A stretch of 64,000 nt of DNA from Aptenodytes patagonicus (taxonomy: Eukaryota > Chordata > Aves > Sphenisciformes > Spheniscidae): assembly GCF_965638725.1 (NCBI RefSeq), contig NC_134952.1, positions 61,916,065-61,980,064 on the forward strand, given 5' to 3'. Under the pieces are notes generated by a model. That model saw nothing but the letters and a program-made list of their open reading frames with translations, was not told the DNA's origin and made no database searches. Below, one piece after another: positions 33,601 to 44,466 of this stretch (position 1 is its first letter; the number at the start of each line of letters is the position of its first letter). Made by a program: the position numbers and the translations under genes.

Positions 33601-36600
33601 TCCTTTCAGTAAGTAAAATTGACTTAATAGTAAACGTAATAATAATTTTCTCTCTTCTAGAGATTCCTTTGCAGCTGAGAAGGCTAAGAGTCGTGAAAGG
33701 TAATTTCCTGCGTTGTCTGTCAAACTTGCATTTAATCCCACTTCTGCCCCACTGAGACAGAACAGCTGTTTGGTACTGCTACTGCGTTCTGTGTTCTACT
33801 AGTGAAGAACCTAGTAGAAAAAGGATCGTGATTCATGCCTGAGGTTTTTAAATACCGTGCTAATACAGTTGTTAAACTAATAAAATTCTTCTTCCTGTCA
33901 TGAATAAGGGGTCATAGTAAGCTTCTTGCCTTTGGGGATTTTTTTTCCTTTGAGCCTTGCTTCCACATTAGTGTGTAATTTTTGAACAGAAATACCAGTG
34001 GTCCTAGACCTAGTATCAACTGTACTAATAAAGTTGCTGTTAAATAGGGTATAGAACTGTATCTACAATCCAAACTCTTGTTTGTGCGCGTAGATATGCA
34101 CATATCTTCTCCTTCATGGGATGGGAACTTAATAACAAAGCAAACAGGGGTGGAAGTCTATGAATTTATTAAATTCTTATGTTGCAATTCCACTGAAAAT
34201 TTTCTTTTTTTTTATTATAAGTGAGCCTACTGCAGACTTAATTGGACAAATTTGTAGTGTAGGTTTGCTAATCTATCATTGAAATGCATCTTTTGGACTT
34301 TAGGCGTATCACAGCTGAACTTCATTGGCACGGTAAAAGCAGTGAAGCACAGCCACAGATGGGGGAAGGAGGAAAGGTTAGGGGTGCTAATGCTAAGGCT
34401 GTGAGAGAAGTCCTCTTATAAGTGATTTGATTGCTAGAGAATCTCTGGTGGAGTTAAATACATGTTAATTATTGCCGTTTTATGGGGGAGATTTTATGAA
34501 AGAATACATATTACAAACTATTTTACTGTCTTTTCCTTACAGTATGCAAAACATTTCTTTAAAGCACTTCTATAATCATAGTCTATGGAAAATTGTTTGA
34601 AAGGTAATGCTACAGAGGAGAGGAGAAGGTCTGTTTCTTCTGGAAGGGAGAAAAAAGAAAAAAGTTACAAGATTTTTAGAGAACCTGGTTAGAGAGAAGG
34701 CGTGAACACTAGTCTGCCTGATGACCGAGTAGAGCAGCAATTGATGAATTTCAGACCTGTGATTCCTAACTAGGAGTCATTTGCTTCAGTGTCTAATTGG
34801 TACAGACAGATGTTTAGAAGGAACCCTCCCCCCCGCCATGATCTGAAAAAAACTTAAATTTGCTATTCTTGGTAGTGCTGTAATGTTCCTTTGACATTTA
34901 ACATATTCAAGCATGTTTTTTTTCCTTTGAAGTGGGCCTGTTCTAGAACATTGTGATAAACTTGCTTCCAGAAGTAAGTCTTGTGAACAGGATAGTACAT
35001 CTTCAGGTAATGTTTAAAATTGGTATTTTCTTGCATTTTATGTATAAGCTGTAATTGATGGTACAGTAATTTCTGCTTGTCCAGAATAAGAAAGGCAGAT
35101 TGTATTGGCTGTGGTCACATTTCTGCCCATGTATGTGATACAGTATGCCAGCTTTATGTTGTGTTAGCTTTGGAAGGACAAGCACTACATGGTTTGGCAT
35201 CAAGCCTACCAGGAAAAAGATCCTTCCAAACTACTTTGAACAAGTTTTTTAGGCTCAGTTTGTACCAGTTTGGTGTGTTGCCATGTGATGGTACTATATA
35301 CGATCACTTCAGGCCACCCTAGACCAAATAATACAGCCTAAGGGAATCATGGCCTGTTCACCTAAAAATATTACGGTTTTCTTTTAAGTTTCCCTACGCA
35401 AGTTGCACATACTGGCATAATGAATATCAGCCCTGAGGATAGAAAGTCTTTTCATTAGTCTTTTAGAGCCAGTTGTAAATGTTACTAGTTCATGCAATGC
35501 TTTCTTCAGAGACCTAGTTTTGTGTGTGTTGTGGTAAGAAGTTTGTTCTAAAGTTAGGCTTGAGTAGTGGTGTAAAGCTGAATGACCTTGTGTTTTGATC
35601 AATAAAATTATATGTGTAGTTATAATTTGCCAATGTTTGTTTTATCAGAGGGATAGGTCTGAGCAATATTTACTTGAATGTATAGTTTTCATGTAATTTT
35701 CAAGCTTACGCTGTTTAAAAACTAATTACATATATTGTTTACCTACATTGGGTTTCATATATGTTTAAAGAAAAAAATGTTAGTGGGAACACTAACATTG
35801 GGACTTCTGCTTGTCTTACCTTTGGTTGCTTCTGGTGGGAATATTGAATAAAGTCAGGAATAGTAAATGCCTATAGTGGTGGTTTTTTGAATGTATTTTC
35901 AGATAATTCTGAAGACTTTAATTGTCACGTAAGAGATCTGTTGTCAGACAACATAGCAAGGCATAAAATAGGTAAGATTTTAAAATACCTTAATGTAAGT
36001 GCATAAATACAAATGCATTTCCAACTTGATGTCAACTTTGCTGAAGGAGACACAGGAAGACACTTAGAAATGTGTTCATATGTTAATGAGTATTTACAGA
36101 TAAGGCTTGTTAGTTCTTCAGGGTACTACAACCCTGCTCTAATTTTTAAGTTACTTTTTAAAAACTTCTAGTGTTTCTTTTTTTATTACTATATTCAACA
36201 ATTATCTTTTTAACTGTCACGTTTCCATTTTTCATTTGAGTCAAGACACTGCTTACAGTTCAGTGACAACAGTAAGAGTTTGAATTAGTTTTACACAGTG
36301 TAACTAAGGGTGCGAATAACCTGCCTTCTGTGGTGGTGTGAGACTGGATAGGATGGAACAATGGGCATGCAGCTGATTGTAGTCCCAAACTAGTCTGTTT
36401 TTATTGGTTTTTATTCCTTTCATTATTATTTTTAAGCACAACACTATAGTTGTCTACCTTCAAAAACTATTTCAGCAAGTTTTTTTTTATTTACCACTTT
36501 TATTTTTAGCATTTAAGTATTCTTGACTAATTTGCTCTCAACCCTTAAGGGGCTTCTATTCTTTCTTACAAACACTAAAATATCGAACCTTACTGTATTC

Positions 36601-39600
36601 ATATATGGCAGCTTAGAGAAATTGAATGTTGAGACTATGTAATAAGTAACTCTAAAGATAAATATCTGAGAAGTCTTGGAAATGTGTGGGGTTTCTGTTG
36701 GCAAAAGTGCTGCTCTTCTGGACCTTGGAGATGGGACTTAAGAATCTGGAAGAGGAGGAGCTGCTTATGCAGTCTCTGTTTCTCTCCTCTTGCCATAACC
36801 AAGGCAATGCCTTTTCACTGTTGCTAATGAAATCCCTCAGATTTAGGCAGGGTTCTTAGTCTTTGTCGAGAGCTTTGTCTTCACAGTTGTAGCATGTTTG
36901 CTGCTCCTTGTGCTTGAGCCCCTAATGTCCGTATCTCAGTGATTCACTAAGATACATAGAATGAAATGTAATGTAAAGTCAGCACGGTGACTGTTAAAGA
37001 AAAAGGAGAGTGAAATACTGATGTATGCAAAAGAAGGCTTTTGGCAATGCTTGATTCCCTTTTCCTGTCATGATAGCAATGTGATATAAATCTCAGCTGG
37101 GAAGTGCTGATCCCCTGATACAGAACAACAGGAAAGGATGTTTAATGTTTTCTATTTCTGAATTTTCCTTTCATACTTAATGTGAATGATTTCATCCTTT
37201 AAATTAGTACTGCCTTCCAACACACCTAATGTTCGTCGGACAAAAAGGATACGACTAAGGCCTCTGGAATATTGGCGAGGCGAGCGCGTAAACTATACGA
37301 TGAGGCCTTCAGGTATTAGTTCCAAAATACCTATTTACTTTCTCCTGATAGGGCAGTAAAGAGAAATCTGTGGGTTGATCTTGTGCCATGAAAGCTTTGA
37401 GATGCTTACTATTTGGTAATTTTTTAAAAAAGTAGATTACTTAAGGTCTCCAGCTATTTAGTCATCTTTCCGTGTAGTCTTTTTCTCTCCTGATGCTCCT
37501 GTGTCAGCTAGAAATAGTATCAGCAGAGCATGTTAAGTACCCTTGCCTTAACTGTTTAGGGAAGAACAAAACAGTTTCTCTGTACTACTAGGTTTATTAC
37601 ATCAAAGATTCTGTATGATACCGGAAAAAGAGACAATCTACTGGATCATTCATTGGAACATTTCTCTTTGTGTGGGGATTGTTGTCCAGAGCAGATACTA
37701 TAATATTTTATCCAGTCTCAGTGTTAAATTCCCTAAGTGATAAAATATGTCTTGTTCTCAGGGATTTTTTTCTGGCAATTCAGCCTAATTTGGTCCTTTC
37801 CTAATTATTTAGTCTGCTTGAAAATAGTATTACTTTGTGTCCCTAAAATTGATATTTTGTCTTAAAAATTGACTCTCATGTCATGTTTTTCTGAAATGTT
37901 CTTTGACTGAAATGATCAAATTCTTTTTGAAAAGTCTCAAGTTGCATTGCACTCCAAAATACTTGATGTTGAAAAGCTTTTGGTTTGTTCTGGCTTTTTA
38001 AAGCTATCTGAAAAGTTCAGCATCAAGGAAATACATTCTCAACTGAAATGCTTGTTGGTTGTGCAAGTCTGCATCCTTGTAAAATTATTATGAGTTAGTG
38101 AACTTTGTTTAACTTTCTTTTGTTTCAGGAGGGCTTGTGATAAGTGGAATAGTGTGTCCAGAAACAGAACCTCACAGGAAGATTAAACGGAGGAAGGGTG
38201 GTCAGAAGCAGAAAAGAGATGAAACAAGTATGAACACAGACTTTTTTTTCTTTTGCTACTTAAAAAAAAATATCATCTGTAATCAAATACTCTATTGCTG
38301 TAAGATTTTTCTCCTGTAAAAACTTGATTCTCTGGGTGAAAATAATTTTGTAATGAGATGTGTTAATGTGATCTGATATGGAAAAACCTGTTCTTATTGT
38401 ATCTATAGCAATGCTGTATAATCTCATTGTAAAAACTTTAACTTCTCCGCATTAGAAAGGAAGAGATACAGGACATATCCAGAAGTGTTGTGGTGCCTTT
38501 AAAGCAGGGGTTGAAGAAAATAAGCTGTACTTCTGTACTTGTTCAGCTTGTTGATTAATGATGCTAATGTGTTTAGTTTCATAATGCACAGTTAAGGTAT
38601 AAACACTTCTGGTCATTTCACTGATACCTGTAATATCACATCTGAAAAGGCAGCATATGGTGTCAATAGAGTTTTAAGCTATTGTAGGTTAAATACAAAA
38701 ACATAACAAGGTAGGTGAAGAGAGAGCTTTAAGAACAGTGCATAAAATGGTTAAAAGTGGGCAACAAATCTATGTTTAAACAAACAGGAACAGGAAGCTT
38801 TGCTAGAGCCTGTATGTAGAGTAGATAATAAATATGTAGGTAATGCTCAGAAAAGGGAGATGGAGTCAGAGTCCAAAAGCCAAATTATTTTTGCTGTGCT
38901 CTCTGTGGAAGATGTTTTGATGCTAAAGAACCTTTCTTTATGGGGACTGTCTAGAGCTTTTGTTTGAGACTGAAACATTTCTATGTGAAGTTATAGAACA
39001 AATAAAACAAATGCTAACAAACATGGTAAATGCCATATGGTCCTGACACAGTTCTAAAACAAATCAGGGCTGAAATAATCATTAGAGAAATAAGGAAGAA
39101 AACAGTCAATGTTGGTACAAATTTCTGATTTTTCTAGAGTGTTGCATGTAAATTTTATTCCTTACCTCGAAAAAGAAAGTAGTAGGACTAGTGAAGGTTC
39201 AGAGAAAACTGGTCAAAAACATGGAAGGACTTCTGTACGAGAAGCAACTACATGGTGAAGGCTCCTCAGCCCTGAAGAGAGTACTGTGGAGGTGTGAGAA
39301 AGAACTATAAAATCACAAGTGGCATGGAGAAGGGGAATAGAAATAAATTGTGGTTTGTTTTGTTGGGGTTTTTTGTTTGTTTTTAAACACAAGAACTAGA
39401 AGGTGTGGAAGGAAGATAGTGAAAGATGGGTTTTTCAAACAAAATAAGGTGGCTCTTCTCACTACGTGCTCCCTGCCCCAGAATACTGTGGGTAAAAATA
39501 TTTATGTAGATTCAAGGTGAGAACTAGATAAATTCACAGAGGACTTAACTGTTAATAGCTCTAAATAAAGTGTGTGAGTTCCATGTTAGAGGTGGAAAGT

Positions 39601-42600
39601 ATTCCATGGAAGTGCCATTACTCTATAATAGCATCTTTGGGGATGGAAGGGGTACCCACTTTTGGCCATTGATGGGAGACAGGATCCTGGTCTAGATCAA
39701 CCTTTGATCTAAGTACAGTTTATGTTTTAATATAAATCATTTGCAGTCATGTAAACCTGAGCTGGTAGTGACTATTCATACTGTACCTTACAAGAATTAT
39801 TGGTTGCTTTAGATGTATTTGAACTGTCTTCCAGAAGTGATGGATTTCCTCTTTAACAGACATTCATCCTGAGAGATAATCTTTCACCATCATCCTTGAA
39901 TTTTAAGTGATGCATATAAGGACCATCAGCTGAGTAGAATTTCTAGGACAAATTCCTAAATTTTATTGATATGATAAAAATTCTGTGGTTATAGCTATAG
40001 AGTTGCACCTGTTGCTGCTTCTTTTTATAGAGAGATGGTTACGTTGGAACAAAGCTATTTCAAACACTTTCTTCCTACTCCTGACTGTTTTGGCGTAAGA
40101 GTATTTAAGCAGCCACAAGTGCCTATAAAGTGCTATAGCTTGCCTTTAACATCCTTGTTCTGACTGCATTTAAAGAAATTTCCTGTGCACTGTGGAGCTG
40201 AAATTGTCTGCTTAAGAGAGTTCTGCAAGAGAGCTTTGGGATATTTATTCTGTCATGAACATTCTCCAGCGTCTCTTTTCTATTTGAAAAGCATAAGGTT
40301 GTCATCAACTCTTAGGCTGTTTCCTTCTCTGGAAAAATCCTTTTTATTATAGAAATAGTTCTCTGATTTACAACTTACAATGAGATTCCGGTTACGGTAT
40401 TTCTTGAGAAAAGGAAAACTGAACATGTGCTTATTCTTTTGAACACTTTATCTCTTAAGTCTCCTGATGCCCATCAGCACTAGGTAAAAGGAAAAAACTT
40501 GCTCTTCGTACTTCATCATGTATTTTTATATCCTCTCTTAATATCCTCTCAGCATCTGTTGCTAGAAAAGCACTTCTCTTACAACGCAGATACTTTTGAG
40601 TAAATACTGTCATTAATAGCACAGGATAAATAGTTGGCATTCCCCTGGAAAATTCTTTAGAATTTAGAGACCCTTTATCTATTACACACAGAAATAATTC
40701 CAATGAAAATTACGTTTTCAAAGAATTGTTATGGATGGTTTCCTTTTATTTGAAGAAAGTGTATTCAGTCTGTTTAGTCAATAAAAAAAATTTAAGTACT
40801 TGTGTGTGAAATTAAAATTGTAGAAAAATTGTGGTTAAATAATTAAGTTTTTAAATGTAGAGTGATTATTTTTCTGTTTTTGTTTTGGTTTTTTTGTCTC
40901 CTCAGGAAGTGAGATACCTGCAAATTTGGATCACACCCTAGCTGATACTTCTAAGCCAACCATTGTACTGGACCCAGTAACAAACGAGGAAGTACTTCTA
41001 GGTGAGTTGAGGGGATGTGACGAAGGGCCTTTCTGAATTATTTAGTAAGTGTTTAGACTAATAAGAAAAAAAATTGTTTATGCCACGTTGGGCATAAAAA
41101 GGTGAGCTGTTGAAATACTCATTGCTCTTCTGGAGAAAATTCTGAGGGAGACACGAAGTGTCCTGACTTTTCAGCTAAATACTGAGTCTAGCTCTTGGGG
41201 GTGTTGCACTGAATATGTAATGTATATGATAAGTAGTTACTGAGCAAGTAACAAGACTGATTATGTGTTAGCATTAATGTTAATCTCTGGACTTTTTTGT
41301 AGAATGTGTTAACACTGAAAGCAGTCACTCATGCTTCTTCAAAGATGAATCAGTAGAAATATATAAAAATTTGAATACATCTGCTTTTGCCACTGGTAGA
41401 TTGATTTTGAAACCATTTAAAGAAAAGGGACACCAGTTTGTCCACATGGATACAATAGTAAGTATGCTTTTTTCTTATTTTTATAAAGTTGACTATGTTG
41501 ACTATGTAAATCTTAGAATGGTTAGAAGTAGCATACGAAGTTGGCGTTTTTTTCAGGATTTTTTTCCCCTCTAATGCAAATAACTACAGGAAACATTAAC
41601 AAATCATTTCAGTTGTGAAATCAGTTATAACCAAAGAAACTTGCTAGAGGTACTTTGCATGCACGTTGCCCTGCTTTGCTTCACGTTGAATCTGTATGTT
41701 CATGTACGCTTACTGTCTGGACCTTGCAGGCAAGATATAAGTATCAAATAAATAAAATCGGTCCCCATCCCCCTTTTAAGTTGTGCATCTTATTTTTCAG
41801 CAGGGTGGGAAAAAGGGGTTGAAGTTCTGCTGGCTTATTTGGTTTTTGATCTTTGTTACAACATGTATGCTAAACAAAGAGTGTTTTCTTGTATAACGTT
41901 CTTAAATGTTTGCAAAGGAAACATTGCTAATCTTAAAACCCTTTGGCTTTCATTAAGGCTTTCCATGTTATCTACGGCAAAATTATTGTTACCTTACATA
42001 AGACATCATATTATCTGACTACAGGGGACTTCTTCTATGTTCCAGCAGGTAAGTACATGTGTTTAAAACCACTTTGTTGGAGATGGATGAGACTGAATTA
42101 GCATGCTAGGAAGCAAAACTGAGCTGAATGATGGGAGGAGAAGTTTGAGTAGAGAGTGGGAAAGTATAGGGTTATGAATTATAGAATCATAGAATCATTA
42201 TTAAGGTTGGAAGAGACCTCTAAGATCATCGAGTCCAACTGTCGACCCAACACCACCATGCCCACTAAACCATGTCCCTAAGTGCTGCATCTACACATCT
42301 TTTAAATACTTCCAGGGATGGGGACTCAACCACTTCCCTGGGCAGCCTGTTCCAATGTTTCACCACTCTTTCAGTAAAGAAATTTTTCCTCACATCCAAT
42401 CTAGACCTCCCCTGGCACAACTTGAGGCCATTTCCTCTCGTCCTATCACTTGTTACTTGGGAGAAGAGACTGACACCCACCTCGCTACAACCTCCTTCCA
42501 GGTAGTTGTAGAGAGCGATGAGGTCTCCCCTGAGCCTCCTCTTCTCCAGACTAAACAGTCCCAGTTCGCTCAGCTGCTCCTCATAAGACTTGTTCTCCAG

Positions 42601-44466
42601 ACCCTTCACCAGCCTCGTTGCCCTTCTCTGGACACGCTCCAGCACCTCAACGTCCTTCTTGTAGTGAGGGGCCCAAAACTGAACACAGTATTCGAGGTGT
42701 GGCCTCACCAGGGCCGAGTACAGGGGGACAATCACTTCCCTACTCCTGCTGGCCACACTATTTCTGATACAGGCCAGGATGCCATTGGCCTTCTTGGCCG
42801 CCTGGGCACACTGCCGGCTCGTATTCAGCCGGCTGTCAGCCAGCACCCCCAGGTCCTTTTCCGCCAGGCAGCTTTCCAGCCACTCTTTCCCAAGCCTGTA
42901 GCGCTGCATGGGGTTGTTGTGGCCAAAGTGCAGGACCTGGCACTTGGCCTTGTTGAATCTCATACAGTTGGCCTGGGCCCATCGATCCAGCCTGTCCAGG
43001 TCCCTCTGCAGAGCCTTCCTACCCTCGAGCAGATCAACACTCCCGTCCAACTTGGTGTCTGCAAAGGAGAAAGGAATGTGACCCAACACTGGACGTGGGT
43101 TGATGACCTAACCTTTGAATGCAGTGATACAAACACTGCTTGTTTATGTGAGTTGGCCTCAAAGGTTTTGTGACACTACCAAGTTCTAAGAGTGAATTTC
43201 TCTTGGTATTCTGGTTCTGTCCCTAGCTATAATGTTGGGGAAACTTCAGACAGCTTAATATAGTGGTAGTTAATATAACTGTTTTGGTCACCATCTGTTT
43301 GCTGTTTTTTCTGCGTAAAATTATGAAAATCCATTTGGATCAGTTCACCATATTTTACACTTTGTGCTTGATATATAGAAGGTGCAGAATGTCTTGTTGA
43401 ACAGGTTGTAACTTCATGTGGGTTGTTGAGAATTTGGACACCTCTGATTTTGCCCTTCTGAGATAAAAGTGGAATGAATTCCATATGGGAAGCTGTCCTT
43501 CAGTGGGTAAGATGCTAGTCAGGAGAGTTTGTAGTAGTTGTAAAGCAGGCTGTTCATGAAGCTGTAGAGAGCTTTTGTACAGCTTTCTTGTGAAGAGGCT
43601 ATGTTAGAAAATGACAAGCTACCACTTGTTTTTCCATTAACTTTTCACCATGACGTCCTGATTGAACAATCATTGTTCAATTAATGCTTGATGCTTTGAA
43701 GCTTTTTTGTTTGTTTTAATCTTAAAAGTTTAGGGGTCTGCAGAGACATTTTTGTAGTTTGCTTTTTGGGAAAGCAGATTATATCAAACAGCGGAAAGTT
43801 CCGTATGGCCCTAAGGATCTGTGCTTCATTTCCATTCTTCCCTGCTTCTTGATGGCCTGTCTCAGTATGCCTGGATGGGCAATGCAATGGTTGTGATGGG
43901 TGATCTCTTCGTAATTCATCCAGTGTGGCTGTATATGAATGTTAGGATGTTGCTCATTCCCGACATTCAGTGCCTTTTAGCTGTTTCTTTATTTGTGGTC
44001 ATGTTAGTATGCAAATACCAAGTGAAGATCTGCAGATAAGTTTCCATGTGCAGTTTTAATTGAGATTTTCTACAGGAATAAATTAAAGTAAATTCAGTCA
44101 CCTTAGAAGTTTTCTTGTGGGTTTTGAGAGCAGAGGGCTTACATTCTTTTCAGTAAAAATCTTCTCAGCAAAGATGCACTTTATTCTTACCACAGGTTAA
44201 AATAAATGACACTAGCTGTATTCCTTGTTATCTCTTTGAAATGCAATGACGTGCCTGTAAGACTGGCATCCTAGATTAGGGGCTAATACTCCTTCTGTTA
44301 AAATAAAAATACACTTGGCTGAAGACAGGACAGGACTTCAAAAATTGCTAGTGGCTTCTAAAGAAAACTTTCTCTGTTTTTATTTGTAGGAAATGGATAT
44401 AACATACGTAATCTTCTGAATGAAGAAAGTGTTCTTCTCTTCACACAACTCAAAAAAGACAGGTGA
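24404..44466 (+). CDS. CENPC: CENPC: centromere protein C, inner-kinetochore scaffold, complete
   Basis: CENP-C binds CENP-A nucleosomes and links them to the Mis12 complex and the CCAN. Coding exons: 24404-24418, 26130-26176, 27376-27437, 27768-27865, 28958-29042, 29145-29364, 30297-30500, 31118-31497, 32161-33010, 33661-33699, 34933-35006, 35903-35971, 37208-37312, 38129-38227, 40906-41001, 41303-41457, 41958-42048, 44390-44466. They total 2766 nt (921 aa), with GT-AG introns and all phases consistent. Blocks: Mis12-binding N-terminus (~1-45), [15 protein letters not shown] block (~265-295), Lys/Ser-rich middle, CENP-C motif (~719-744), cupin dimerisation fold (~840-917). Human CENPC is 943 aa. 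A splice-competent GACAG|GTGAAG overlaps the last codons, so a longer alternative C-terminus is possible (see 53966-54008). Confidence 0.96.
24419..26129 (+). other. CENPC intron 1
   Basis: The first ~220 nt are still CpG-rich; the rest is ordinary AT-balanced intron. No transposon or second exon was recognised. Confidence 0.7.
26130..27437 (+). CDS. CENPC: CENPC exons 2-3: Mis12-complex binding block
   Basis: Exon 2 (26130-26176) encodes [15 protein letters not shown]. Exon 3 (27376-27437) encodes [20 protein letters not shown]. Together they match the human N-terminus (YRRRFC...GQNVLEILQDCFE), which is known to dock on the Mis12 complex and so recruit the outer kinetochore. The glycine between them is split across a 1.2 kb intron. 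Confidence 0.93.
28958..29042 (+). CDS. CENPC: CENPC exon 5 (weak splice sites)
   Basis: Twenty-eight codons plus one base: [17 protein letters not shown], then [11 protein letters not shown]. It has an open frame, correct phases on both sides and an SP/KR-rich composition like its neighbours. The acceptor (GACAACCAAAG) lacks a good pyrimidine tract and the donor is GTTGGT, so the call rests mostly on phase and composition. It shows little similarity to human sequence. Confidence 0.7.
31118..31497 (+). CDS. CENPC: CENPC exon 8: acidic block that contacts CCAN subunits
   Basis: It contains [13 protein letters not shown] and NSWFSIPRK, clearly matching the human block with EFIIDESD and SWITIPRK, which is known to bind CENP-L/N and CENP-H/I/K/M. 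The rest is Lys/Ser-rich and poorly conserved. 380 nt, ending in phase 1. Confidence 0.93.
32161..33010 (+). CDS. CENPC: CENPC exon 9: long low-complexity middle region
   Basis: An 850-nt exon, 282 codons plus split codons at both ends. It is rich in Lys, Ser and Glu, with a compact non-repetitive block ([20 protein letters not shown], then [14 protein letters not shown]) that looks more structured than its surroundings. It has no tryptophan-containing motif like the mammalian central nucleosome-binding region. The donor is CA|GTAAGC; without splicing the frame stops at once. Confidence 0.93.
33661..33699 (+). CDS. CENPC: CENPC exon 10: 39-nt symmetric exon
   Basis: It encodes (Q)[12 protein letters not shown]. 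It enters and leaves after two bases of a codon, so its length is a multiple of three and it can be skipped without changing frame. The acceptor CTCTTCTAG is strong; the donor GTAATT is moderate. Confidence 0.75.
34933..35006 (+). CDS. CENPC: CENPC exon 11
   Basis: It encodes [20 protein letters not shown] then STSS, in phase with the exon before it (split Ser) and after it (split Asp, leading into [20 protein letters not shown]). The acceptor follows TTTTTTTTCCTTTGAAG and the donor is GTAATG. Confidence 0.85.
35776..35799. repeat. Perfect 10-bp hairpin with GGAA loop in a CENPC intron
   Basis: AATGTTAGTG (35776-35785) and CACTAACATT (35790-35799) pair exactly around GGAA, which on the sense strand fits the GNRA tetraloop pattern. 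It lies ~100 nt before the acceptor of the exon at 35903. Confidence 0.85.
37208..37312 (+). CDS. CENPC: CENPC exon carrying the CENP-C motif
   Basis: It encodes [18 protein letters not shown], then [16 protein letters not shown], nearly identical to the human CENP-C motif. In the known nucleosome complexes the arginine after NV contacts the H2A-H2B acidic patch and the YW pair contacts the CENP-A (or H3) C-terminal tail. Both are intact, so centromeric nucleosome binding should be retained. Confidence 0.97.
38228..40905 (+). other. Long CENPC intron containing an ancient LINE
   Basis: A 2.7 kb intron after the exon ending QKRDET. Apart from the relic LINE at ~39170-39735 it is AT-rich and shows no coding signal. 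Confidence 0.75.
39170..39735 (+). mobile_element. Ancient CR1/L3-like LINE relic, sense orientation
   Basis: Heavily mutated but recognisable in order: AAGGTTCAGAGAAAACTGGT, CTATAAAATCACAAGTGG, CATGGAGAAGGGGAATAG, CACAAGAACTAGAAGGTG, GAACTAGATAAATTCACAG, GGAGACAGGATCCTGGTCTA and GATCAACCTTTGATCTAAGT. This is the known order at the 3' end of the old amniote CR1 lineage that is common in turtles and crocodiles. Many substitutions, no open frame. Element boundaries are approximate. Confidence 0.75.
40906..41457 (+). CDS. CENPC: CENPC exons leading into the cupin domain
   Basis: Exon 40906-41001 encodes the connector ending [14 protein letters not shown], which aligns with human RVKDPETREIILM. 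Exon 41303-41457 encodes the first cupin strands, ending [20 protein letters not shown] then MDTI (human FSTGKLILGPQEEKGKQHV). The cupin fold mediates CENP-C dimerisation. Confidence 0.93.
41958..44466 (+). CDS. CENPC: CENPC last two coding exons: cupin core and C-terminus
   Basis: Exon 41958-42048 encodes [20 protein letters not shown] then [10 protein letters not shown]. Exon 44390-44466 encodes [20 protein letters not shown] then LKKDR and TGA at 44464. They match the human cupin end ([27 protein letters not shown]). The intron between them (42049-44389) holds a CR1 insertion. Confidence 0.95.
42181..43085 (-). mobile_element. CR1 LINE, 5'-truncated, antisense in the last CENPC intron
   Basis: The - strand has an uninterrupted 274-codon frame (43089-42265) that is the C-terminal part of CR1 ORF2: [82 protein letters not shown], ending [14 protein letters not shown]. 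The 3' end shows the CR1 terminal octamer repeat (complement ATAGAATCATAGAATCAT). The intact frame means it is younger than the 3.2 kb copy. It lacks most of the polymerase and cannot move on its own. Confidence 0.95.

Noticed and set aside
34304..34376. 73-nt segment as a normal CENPC coding exon
   Set aside because: Including it breaks the phase into the next exon and causes an early stop; the neighbouring exons join in frame without it. Kept only as a possible poison exon.
42355..43173. 272-codon + strand frame and the similar one at 54594-55313
   Set aside because: These are the reverse-strand shadows of the CR1 reverse-transcriptase frame.
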